Assembly (NCBI GenBank): GCA_964561215.1 | Contig: CAZLOS010000010.1 | Location: forward strand, 1-64,000 | DNA length: 64,000 nucleotides | Source: JAJFUV01 sp964561215 | GTDB taxonomy: Bacteria; Acidobacteriota; Terriglobia; Bryobacterales; Bryobacteraceae | Direction of reading: 5' to 3' | Shown: piece by piece, positions 56,600 through 64,000 of the stretch | How the letters are laid out: the number at the start of each line of letters is the position of its first letter | How positions within the stretch are numbered: position 1 is the first letter of the stretch | Notes under the pieces: model-generated | What the model was told of the DNA's origin: nothing | Databases searched by the model: none | The model's input: the letters and a program-made list of their open reading frames with translations, nothing else | Position numbers and translations under genes: made by a program

Positions 56600-59500
56600 A
56601 TGCTGCAACGAATGCTCTTGATTTGGCTTTGCGGAAGCCTGGCGGCAGCGGCGTGGGGTCAACCAGTGGTGAAGGTTGAAGGAGTCAGTTCGACACAGGC
56701 CGTGCTGAGCTATCAGGCGCCGGACAATGCTGCCTGTACCGTGAGGGTGAGCGAATCGGACACTTTGACTCCGCTGGTACACGATGTGGACGCCGCGTTG
56801 TTCAGCGGTTCGAACCAGGATTTGACGCGGGCGACGACTGCGGTCAACGGGCAATACCGGACGGTGACGATTGGGACTAGAACCTCGGAGAAAGCCTCGA
56901 ACGGGTGGCTGTATTCGCGGGCGCTGCAGACTTTCACGCAGCATTACTACTCGGTGGAATGTTCCTCGGGGACGGCCACGGGCACGTTCACGACGGCCAA
57001 CATTCCTTTGGGGAACACTTTTCCGGAACCGCCGCCGTTCAACGCGGATGGCTTCGGCAACTACGCGTGGCCTACGATCGACTGGGCGGATCCGAGCAAG
57101 ACGTATATAGACCCCATGACGGGTGTGCTGGCAAGAATGGCTTACCCGGTACCGGCGCAACAAGGCAACAGCCGGTGGGGGAGCGACAACGTCGAGTACG
57201 CGTTCGCGCACGCCATCGATAGCAACGGAGCCTGGACAAACATCGACAATTTGTTGAACACCTCCACATCGGGGCCGTTCGCCACCTATTCAGGAAGCAA
57301 TCATGATCCAGTGTTTCTGGCGTTTCCTGAGATTTACGGTTCCACGAACGCGAGCGGCTGGGGATCTCCAGTACAACTGGACGACGTGCGGCTGAAGCTA
57401 TACGGATCCGGGAGCGGGAGCAGCACCGAGGACCGGACTGTGCTGGCGTGCCTTTCGAGCGATTCGGGGCAAACGTGCCTGTCGTCAGAGTTGGAGCTAG
57501 TGCTTCCGACGGGTGCGGGGACAGTCAGCGCTCCGTCCAATTATCCGCATCTGCAGTTTAGCGGGTGGGGACTTGCCCGCTATCTACGTAAACCCGAGAT
57601 TGGGACTCAGGCGGGGAAAGTCGATGTAAGTGGGAACGTAGTGACTCTGACAAGCACCGATGCCACATCGCAGTTCTTTTCGACAGGGTGGAGTTCCGGC
57701 ACGAAGATTTACATTCAGGGTTCGGCGCCGACGTGCCCCGGGGATCTTTGCACGATCGCGGAAGTGCGGAGTGCCACGCAACTGACGATTCAGCAGACGC
57801 TTGGCACTTTGAGCGGGGCCAACTATCGTGGGGCGAGTTTCGGTGTGCGCATCAGGAAAAAGAGCGCCACTGGAACGGTGGACTTGGCTTCCTCATTCGC
57901 TTATGCCTGGAGTTACGGGGCGGCCATGCCGCTGAACGGAGTGGCGGATTTCTGTTCGAAGCTGACCACCACGGTATCGTATGCAGCCGACGGGATAACG
58001 CCGATAACTCCAGTGGAAGGCCGGATGTGCGTCCTACGGGCAAACAGTTATTTTGGAACCTCCATGCTCGTGCTGCTGATTGAGAGCACGGGAGAAGTGC
58101 GAACGCTCTCGGATTTCTACTTCAGTACAGGAGCGGCCGGGGAATGGCGGTCGGGGAGTGCGCAGGTGCCGTACGGCCCGTTCTCACCCACCGATCCGCT
58201 GACGGTTTACACCACCTTCGCCGATAACAGCGGCGGATGCACGGGATGCACGGCGCTGTACAAAGTCACATACGATGCGGAAACGGGGAAGTTCCGTAAC
58301 TGGACGGGAAGCAATTACAGTTACATTTCGCGGCCGAGCGACTACCTGAAGTGGGTCAACCTCACGCCATATGCACAGAATAAGGGCATTACGCAGCAGA
58401 TTGCCGCGGCCATCCAAACGAACCCGTTCTACGATTCCTCGATGGGTACAAACGCGGATTATGCGGGGATTGTGGGTAACTACGCGCTGTTCAGCCTGGG
58501 ATTCGGGGGTGGGCAAGACGCACCGTGCTTCGTGATGCGGTTCAGCTTGACCGACGGCGCCCTGGCGCAGATTGCGGACACGCTTGGCGGATCGTCTCCG
58601 ACCGGACGTTGGGCCGGGTGTCACAGCATACAGACCATGGGAGCGGGGAATTGGAACATGATTCTCGCTTCATTGCTCAACAAGCAGAACAGTTCGGCGG
58701 CGTTCGGAGGGCCTTACGAAGTTCGCCAGGTCAGCGAGGTGTATAAGGCGGGCGGCTGGAGCACGAACACGGCCATTTCCACGGGCGATTTCAACGCCTG
58801 TACTCCGGGGACGCCTTTCGAGGCGGAGGGCGCCCAAGGCAATAACTGCCTCAAGATTCGCATTACCGGCGAAGCGTGCTCGGCCTATGCGACGAGCATG
58901 GAGAAGCAGAAATATCCCTGTCCGTGGGATGCCAACCGATCAATGCCCCAAGCGTTGCAGCCGGGCGATTACCTGTGGGTGATCAATCCAGACCGATACT
59001 TCGACGGCAAGAACGAGAAGATGCGGGTCATCTCCAAGACGGACATTGGGAGTGGCGCATACGAGTTGGAAGTAATACGAATGGCCACATGCCGGGGCGT
59101 GACTTACTACGACGACGACACGAAGCGCACGCATGCAAACGGCTGGACGTTCGTTATGTCCGGTTCGGGGCTTTGCGCGGGCAACGGATGGTGGATCGAC
59201 GCCACGGACTCATCGAAGAGATGGTATGCCGAAGACAGCGTGTTGAGTGGCGGGCACGGGACCTTGGGCAGTGGGGTCACGCCGGATCAATTCACGATGC
59301 TGGTGGCCGGCACAGCATCACGATACAACCTGCCTCTGTTTGAGCAGTTCGGCCGTCCGCCGATGTATGTGCAGCAGCATGGCTTTTCGCAGTTCGGAGG
59401 GCTCAAAAGGACATCCGGAATGGATGTGCAGAGCTACCTGAACAAGGGGCAGTGGGTGGCGCCGGCATCCGAGCAGGTCTGGGCGTTGGACTTGCGCCAC

Positions 59501-60415
59501 TATAATCCAAGCAGCGGGGTGGGGGGAGAGTCGCCATCCGGGATCTGGAATCAAACTTATTCGTTGGTCTCGGGGACAACTCAGATTTACAAGATCGACA
59601 ACGCTGGAGTGTACGGCAAGGTGCTGCCTTATCTGGCATGGGCGGGTCCGAACCTGCTGAAGGACATGAGCGGGCCGAACTCCGCGATTACGGACGCGGA
59701 CACGTGGCGATTCTGTGTAGCACTGAAGGCCGGTGAATGCAGGTCTGGCAGCAACGTAAACGACACGTTCGTGAATGTTCCCAAAGCGAGCATCTCGACA
59801 ACCTGCGTGGTGAACCAGCACAGCAGGAACTACCCTTGCTTCACGAACGGGTATTGGTTTGGGGCTTGGATCACGCAATCCGATATTTCGCGCGACGATG
59901 CGTCTTACGTGAACGGGCGGCGGTTGAGTATGGGATTCACGGGCCCGGGGCGGCAGTATCACTTCACCAATGCGCACGCGACACCGTCAGGCAAGTGGGC
60001 GTTCTTCGGTCCCGGCTGGATCGATGGAGTACGCCCGGAGGTGATGATGTTGAAGCTACCGCCGTGGCCGAACGCCCAGCAGGACGGAACACGCAGCGGG
60101 TTTGTTCCGGTACAGGTCGATTTGCAACCCAACGAACAGTACAGCAAAGCCAGAATCCGTTTCGGCTACGCTGAAAACGGGCCCGTGGACAGTCTCTTTT
60201 GCACCAGCCGTCAGGAAGCCTGCGTGACGGACAACCAACTGACGCCGTTCGCTTACGCACAGTCGGAAACACTGACTCCCGCAGAGTGCCAGGGCGGTTG
60301 CAGTATCTCGGTACCGGCCATTCCGGGTCGCATTCTCTACTATCGTGAGGAGCGGTTGACCAGCGACGGCGGCAGCGTGTTTCAGGGTCCGATCAAGGTT
60401 CGAGCGGTCCCATAG
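56600..60415 (+). CDS. Very large secreted protein of unknown function
   Basis: About 1271 residues. The N terminus has a signal peptide (LLIWLCGSLAAAAWG) and an Fn3-like strand pattern (VVKVEGVSSTQAVLSYQAPD...CTVRVSE). A long beta-rich body follows with many aromatics, Gly and paired Cys (CPGDLCTIAEV, GGCTGCTALY, CQGGCSISVP). ATG 56600 is preferred because GGGGTGA lies 5 nt upstream; the frame is open further 5'. No enzymatic motif is recognised. It sits between a small secreted protein and polysaccharide genes, consistent with a surface or matrix protein. Confidence 0.75.
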   Translation: MLQRMLLIWLCGSLAAAAWGQPVVKVEGVSSTQAVLSYQAPDNAACTVRVSESDTLTPLVHDVDAALFSGSNQDLTRATTAVNGQYRTVTIGTRTSEKASNGWLYSRALQTFTQHYYSVECSSGTATGTFTTANIPLGNTFPEPPPFNADGFGNYAWPTIDWADPSKTYIDPMTGVLARMAYPVPAQQGNSRWGSDNVEYAFAHAIDSNGAWTNIDNLLNTSTSGPFATYSGSNHDPVFLAFPEIYGSTNASGWGSPVQLDDVRLKLYGSGSGSSTEDRTVLACLSSDSGQTCLSSELELVLPTGAGTVSAPSNYPHLQFSGWGLARYLRKPEIGTQAGKVDVSGNVVTLTSTDATSQFFSTGWSSGTKIYIQGSAPTCPGDLCTIAEVRSATQLTIQQTLGTLSGANYRGASFGVRIRKKSATGTVDLASSFAYAWSYGAAMPLNGVADFCSKLTTTVSYAADGITPITPVEGRMCVLRANSYFGTSMLVLLIESTGEVRTLSDFYFSTGAAGEWRSGSAQVPYGPFSPTDPLTVYTTFADNSGGCTGCTALYKVTYDAETGKFRNWTGSNYSYISRPSDYLKWVNLTPYAQNKGITQQIAAAIQTNPFYDSSMGTNADYAGIVGNYALFSLGFGGGQDAPCFVMRFSLTDGALAQIADTLGGSSPTGRWAGCHSIQTMGAGNWNMILASLLNKQNSSAAFGGPYEVRQVSEVYKAGGWSTNTAISTGDFNACTPGTPFEAEGAQGNNCLKIRITGEACSAYATSMEKQKYPCPWDANRSMPQALQPGDYLWVINPDRYFDGKNEKMRVISKTDIGSGAYELEVIRMATCRGVTYYDDDTKRTHANGWTFVMSGSGLCAGNGWWIDATDSSKRWYAEDSVLSGGHGTLGSGVTPDQFTMLVAGTASRYNLPLFEQFGRPPMYVQQHGFSQFGGLKRTSGMDVQSYLNKGQWVAPASEQVWALDLRHYNPSSGVGGESPSGIWNQTYSLVSGTTQIYKIDNAGVYGKVLPYLAWAGPNLLKDMSGPNSAITDADTWRFCVALKAGECRSGSNVNDTFVNVPKASISTTCVVNQHSRNYPCFTNGYWFGAWITQSDISRDDASYVNGRRLSMGFTGPGRQYHFTNAHATPSGKWAFFGPGWIDGVRPEVMMLKLPPWPNAQQDGTRSGFVPVQVDLQPNEQYSKARIRFGYAENGPVDSLFCTSRQEACVTDNQLTPFAYAQSETLTPAECQGGCSISVPAIPGRILYYREERLTSDGGSVFQGPIKVRAVP

Positions 60416-60553
60416 AAACAATCGTGTTCCATTCGCTAGGCCATCGGCGGACCAAAGGCGCCAGAGGGAGTGAGTGTATACTGGGTTCACTGAACGTGAA
60501 ACCAAGGGACTCCACGAGTTGATTCTCGCGGAGGCTTGCGTGCACCAATACAT

Positions 60554-61978
60554 ATGGGGAGATTCCTCAATCTGGCGAAGGGAACGGAGGCGACTCCCGA
60601 GCGGCAGGAGGTGCTTGCAGGCGGGCAAGCGGTGACTGCCGAGCCGGGTTTATCCTCAGCCGCGGAGAGAGCGCAAGTCGCCTCATTCGCAAGAGAGGAG
60701 CCGGCGTCCTTGTTGCATTGGGTGGGACTTTTGGCCCTCTGCCTTTATCTGCCGGTAGGGCTCATCACGGAATTGAGTTTGCGGTTGTTCGGCGGACATC
60801 TCTACTTGTCCATCGTAGCCATGTCCGTGATGCTGGTGGCGTTTCTGTTGAGCGGAGGATTCCTTCGCACGATCAACACCAGGGTGGGAAAACTCTGGTG
60901 GGCGCTTTTGGTGTGGATGATCGTCGCGGCGCCGTTCAGCTACTGGAAGAGTGGGACTCTGGCGATGCTGATCAACTACGTTCCCCGCGCGCATTTTCTG
61001 CTGTTCTTCGTGTGCGCGTTCGTGGTTAATCTCCGGCAAGTCCATTTTCTGATGCGGTGTCAGGGAGCGCTGGGTTATCTGTACCTGATCTGGTGTTTCG
61101 CCTTCGGGAAGATCGATCCAGTAACGGGCCGGTTTGCGATTCCCGATAGCATGTTCCTGGCCAATGCGAATGATCTTGCGATCCAGTTGCTGGTCTCGTC
61201 GGGGGCATTCTTCTACCTGGCCTCTCAGAAGAGTCTGGTTTCCCGGATGTTCGGATTCGCCGGCTTGCCGGTGGCGCTGTATTACGTGCTAAGGACCGGA
61301 TCCCGCGGAACTTTTCTGGCGGCCGTCGTGGTGTTTCTTCTGATCAGCTACTATTCCCGGCCCGCGGTCCGGGGGATGCTGGCGGCCATTGCGGGTATCA
61401 CGCTTGCGGTGGCGCTGCTGACGGTCCCGGGGCAAACCTTGCGCAGGCTGACGCTGATCTTTCTGGATCCTGGATCGGCCGCAGCCAGTGGCCGTGTCAC
61501 CAGCGAGCAGGAGGCGTCATCGGTGGCGTCTCAGATGCAGCGATGGGCGTTGTTGAAGCTAAGCGTGTGGTATACCATCACCAATCCGGTATTCGGCGTT
61601 GGTCAGGGCCAGTTCATCAACAAGGTCGGAGGGGATGCAATCGCTGAAGGGGAGCGGTCGTCGTGGTTGGGTACGCACAATATGTACACGCAGATCTCCA
61701 GCGAGTGCGGGATCCCGGCGGCAGCCTTGTTCATCAGTGTGTTGTGGCTTTCGATTCGCAGTATGATCCGCCTTCTCAGGCTGTCGCGGACGCGTGTGAG
61801 TACGGGCCCATGCGAGAGCGTGGCGTTCTCTTTGCTTGCTATGCTCGTGGGTTTTGCTGTGAGCGGGATGTTCCACCACCTGGCTTACTCACCGTTTCTA
61901 CCACTGTTGGCCGGTCAAGCGGCGGCGCTGGAGATGGTTGCCGGCCCGTATTCGCAGGAGCGGCAGATCGCCTCGTAA
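60554..61978 (+). CDS. O-antigen ligase/polymerase-like membrane protein
   Basis: The 474-residue protein has about ten to twelve membrane helices and the Wzy/WaaL-type region LGTHNMYTQISSECGIPAAALF, with a preceding long periplasmic loop (SEQEASSVASQMQRWALLKLS) and VFGVGQGQFINKVGG. These enzymes join sugar repeats to lipid or polymer acceptors. The start is uncertain: GGAGG at 60530-60534 lies too close to TTG 60536, and the next in-frame start is ATG 60554. A TATACT box at 60477-60482 could be its -10. It belongs to the polysaccharide locus at the right edge. Confidence 0.75.
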   Translation: MGRFLNLAKGTEATPERQEVLAGGQAVTAEPGLSSAAERAQVASFAREEPASLLHWVGLLALCLYLPVGLITELSLRLFGGHLYLSIVAMSVMLVAFLLSGGFLRTINTRVGKLWWALLVWMIVAAPFSYWKSGTLAMLINYVPRAHFLLFFVCAFVVNLRQVHFLMRCQGALGYLYLIWCFAFGKIDPVTGRFAIPDSMFLANANDLAIQLLVSSGAFFYLASQKSLVSRMFGFAGLPVALYYVLRTGSRGTFLAAVVVFLLISYYSRPAVRGMLAAIAGITLAVALLTVPGQTLRRLTLIFLDPGSAAASGRVTSEQEASSVASQMQRWALLKLSVWYTITNPVFGVGQGQFINKVGGDAIAEGERSSWLGTHNMYTQISSECGIPAAALFISVLWLSIRSMIRLLRLSRTRVSTGPCESVAFSLLAMLVGFAVSGMFHHLAYSPFLPLLAGQAAALEMVAGPYSQERQIAS

Positions 61979-61984
61979 CGTGAC

Positions 61985-63508
61985 CTACGGGTGGTGCAGG
62001 TCCCACAAGCCGCATGAAGCAGCCTCGCCAAGCAGCGTGGCGCGCGCGGAAACGAAGCCACGAGAGCCAGCGTCCAGGTTGCATCCCCACAGATAGTCAA
62101 AGTGGCGGAGCCGTTGAGCTAGCATTTGCGGATCGAACCGTGTCGGGGACTCCTCGTCCACCCACTGCTCGGGGTGACGGTGGATCAGCGGTTCGACGCC
62201 CCTGGCGGCGAAGAAATTGCCAGGTACGGATTGACGCTCGATGACGGCGTAGGAAGCTGTGTGCAGCATGGCCCGGGACCGCTTCGCCTCTCGCCGGCCG
62301 GCCGGCATCGGGGACAGAACGTAGATTCGGCTTTGCGGCCGCACCCTTTGAAGCACACGCACCATTGCGGCTGTTTCGTGGCCCAGCGTGTTCCATTGCC
62401 AAGCGGTGGCGCCCCAACGTGCCAGGGCGCAGGTTAGTACGACGAAGAAGACGCCGCGCGCACACGATGTTGGCAACGTGATCGTCACGGCAAGCAGCCC
62501 GAGCAAAAACGCCGGAGCGACGAAGCGGCTGTCGGCCGAGCCGATGCGCCCTTCCGAGAAGTGCTTCGGGACGGCGAAATACAGCAAAAGGAGAATGGCT
62601 GCCAGCCAGAGGACCGGTTGGTTCCAGGACGCGTGGCCTCGCCGCCAAACCAGCACGGCTACCGAAGCCAGCGCTAACAGGAGCAGTACGTCGACGCTAT
62701 ACTCGTAACCGGTAAACAGCGCGCCGACCCCGAAGACTTTCTCAGACGCCGTCGGCCACTCCGGATGATGGAGCTGGACCCGGTTGGTCCAAGGGTATAG
62801 ATACAGCAGCACGGATGGTGCAAGGATCAGCAACGGAAGCACCTCGCGCCACATCACACGACGCCGCTGCAAGCAATCCCACACCAGAAGCCAACCGGCG
62901 CCCATCCCCAGAAACACGAACGCGGACAGATGCGCCAGGTAAGCGGCGACCGCCAAGCACGCTACCAGCCAGCCTCGCGCAACGGTCCAATCGGAACGAA
63001 ACCGCATCCACAACGCCAGGGAGACCAGAAATAATCCCAGGGCCAGGGAGTAATTCACGAAGCCGTACAAGAAGTTGGAATGATACGCCAGCAGAGCGCA
63101 CAGCGGCGCCGTCCAACTGGGCCGGCCGTGGATGCTTGCAGCCAACAGATGACATCCCCATCCGAACAGGAGCACGATCAGACTCAAGAAAACCTTACCC
63201 GCGATGACCGGCGTCCACCAAACGAGCAGAAGTGGAAGGAGCAGATCGCAGCCCGTATTCGGAAGCGGTTCGAGCACCATGGTGAAGACCTGCTGGAAGA
63301 ACGGCACCTGGGCGTAGTTTTTCAGAACATAGGCACGCGCCAGATGGCTCGGATAATCCACGAGCGTGTTGTACGGGGCGATCCACAACGGAGCCACCAT
63401 CAGAAGGAGAACCGTAATCAGCAGGAGACGGTACAGTGGGCGATCGCCTGGGCTGACCAGAGAGCAGGATTCACGCGCATCATCTCGAGCGGTTGCATCC
63501 GACGGCAT
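61985..63508 (-). CDS. Polytopic membrane protein, glycosyltransferase-C-like
   Basis: The 507-residue protein has about ten helices, opening LLLITVLLLMVAPLWIAPYN and a first periplasmic loop LVDYPSHLARAYVLKNY, with the large C-terminal soluble segment (about 385-507: QSRIYVLSPMPAGRREAKRS ... YLWGCNLDAGSRGF). This layout is like GT-C glycosyltransferases or polymer-handling membrane proteins, but the catalytic Asp motif is not certain. ATG 63508 follows GAGG, 5 bp after the stop of the next gene on the strand. Confidence 0.7.
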   Translation of the reverse strand: MPSDATARDDARESCSLVSPGDRPLYRLLLITVLLLMVAPLWIAPYNTLVDYPSHLARAYVLKNYAQVPFFQQVFTMVLEPLPNTGCDLLLPLLLVWWTPVIAGKVFLSLIVLLFGWGCHLLAASIHGRPSWTAPLCALLAYHSNFLYGFVNYSLALGLFLVSLALWMRFRSDWTVARGWLVACLAVAAYLAHLSAFVFLGMGAGWLLVWDCLQRRRVMWREVLPLLILAPSVLLYLYPWTNRVQLHHPEWPTASEKVFGVGALFTGYEYSVDVLLLLALASVAVLVWRRGHASWNQPVLWLAAILLLLYFAVPKHFSEGRIGSADSRFVAPAFLLGLLAVTITLPTSCARGVFFVVLTCALARWGATAWQWNTLGHETAAMVRVLQRVRPQSRIYVLSPMPAGRREAKRSRAMLHTASYAVIERQSVPGNFFAARGVEPLIHRHPEQWVDEESPTRFDPQMLAQRLRHFDYLWGCNLDAGSRGFVSARATLLGEAASCGLWDLHHP

Positions 63509-63513
63509 AGACC

Positions 63514-64000
63514 TCAGTATGACATCCGAGCGGCGGCGAATTCCGGACTGAAAAGTACTTTGTACTCACCCGCTTCGTACATCAGCCGATATTCGGCCAA
63601 GCGGCGCTCGATCAAGGCGTAAGCCTGGGGGCGCCGCTCGGCGATGGTTTGCTGACCGCCGCGCACAAACGGATCGGAAACGATCACATCGGGCCGCTTG
63701 CCCGTGAGAACGCCGACGTAATGATCATCCACCAGGCGCGAATCAAAGCGCATCGGATACAAGAGGGAAGAACTGGCATAAATCGTGCGCGCCGACGAAG
63801 CGTGACGCTGCAAGAAGCGCACGGCGTCCCGTTGGGTCTGAACGTCGCTCTTCCCCAGCGCGGCCCACGCCATCCCGCCCACCTGCAGCAGCGCCGATAA
63901 CGCCAGCCAGGCGGCCAGCCAGGGCCTGGCGCCGCGAAAATCACGCCACACGTAAACGGAGGCAACCGCCAGCAGCATGATGTAAACGGGCAGGATGTGC
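63514..64000 (-). CDS. C-terminal part of a polytopic membrane protein, glycosyltransferase-39-like (partial)
   Basis: The reverse-strand frame enters from the right edge (63979-64000 continue it as HILPVYIM) and ends at 63514. It holds two hydrophobic helices (LPVYIMLLAVASVYVW; AWLALSALLQVGGMAWAAL) and a soluble tail with RTIYASSSLLYPMRFDSRLV and PDVIVSDPFVRGGQQTIA. Such tails are common in GT-C/PMT-type glycosyltransferases. It is the upstream partner of the 61985-63508 gene. The 5' end lies outside the window. Confidence 0.65.
   Translation of the reverse strand, partial: HILPVYIMLLAVASVYVWRDFRGARPWLAAWLALSALLQVGGMAWAALGKSDVQTQRDAVRFLQRHASSARTIYASSSLLYPMRFDSRLVDDHYVGVLTGKRPDVIVSDPFVRGGQQTIAERRPQAYALIERRLAEYRLMYEAGEYKVLFSPEFAAARMSY

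Overview
This 64 kb window looks like chromosome from a high-GC Acidobacteriota bacterium, most likely the Solibacter/Bryobacter side (Bryobacterales). The lineage pointers are an Acidobacteria-type VWFA-related secreted protein (12426-14012), a 12-blade NHL protein ending in the C-terminal module typical of Solibacter secreted proteins (27310-30135), a PEP-CTERM protein, a DUF6807 protein, a DUF1080 protein, and the futalosine-pathway enzyme MqnD. No rRNA, tRNA, phage, insertion sequence or CRISPR array was recognised. Genes are dense, and no gene-free stretch reaches 300 bases.

Layout. 1-8.8 kb: end of an unknown gene, a ZIP metal transporter, a RHH/MazF toxin-antitoxin pair, rsmD and recG, then a small carbohydrate/redox group (Gfo/Idh/MocA oxidoreductase, a DoxX-TIM-barrel fusion, an SDR, an alpha/alpha-toroid glycosidase-like protein). 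8.8-12.4 kb: a heavy-metal P-type ATPase and two adjacent polyphosphate kinase 2 paralogues. 12.4-14 kb: the VWFA-like secreted protein. 14.1-27.2 kb: one long, tightly overlapping operon holding an ECF sigma factor, its zinc-finger anti-sigma factor, an unknown exported protein and a near-complete type II secretion system (gspE,F,G,H,I,J,K,L,M,C-like, an unknown protein, gspD). 27.3-42.6 kb: the NHL protein, a catalytically degenerate CPBP-like membrane protein with no proper 3' end, DUF6807, NIPSNAP, tadA, a DMT-type permease, periplasmic proteins, a divergent acetate kinase, dut with a double-domain thyX, mqnD, an Hpt protein, DUF1080, comF, HNH, rlmB. 42.6-50.7 kb: trxB, a PEP-CTERM protein, feoAB, ferredoxin, an Rrf2 regulator, two PflA-like radical SAM enzymes and Mrp, which form an iron and Fe-S theme. 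50.7-55.5 kb: ceramidase-like protein, tsaD, queA, alpha/beta hydrolase. 55.6-64 kb: two large secreted proteins of unknown function behind a structured leader, an O-antigen-ligase-like protein and two polytopic membrane proteins of glycosyltransferase-C type, probably a surface polysaccharide locus that continues off the right edge.

The most unusual signals are: a perfect 19-bp inverted repeat that buries the trxB start codon; a TPFG peptide motif shared by the GspC-like protein and the unknown protein next to it; a 67-residue Gly/Met/Tyr heptad array inside the N3 region of the secretin; several start codons lying 6-10 nt after a -10 box (apparent leaderless genes), some in symmetric divergent promoters; a ThyX duplication beside dut; and an acetate kinase homologue with altered active-site motifs. 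All function calls come from reading the translated sequence by eye. No database search was run.
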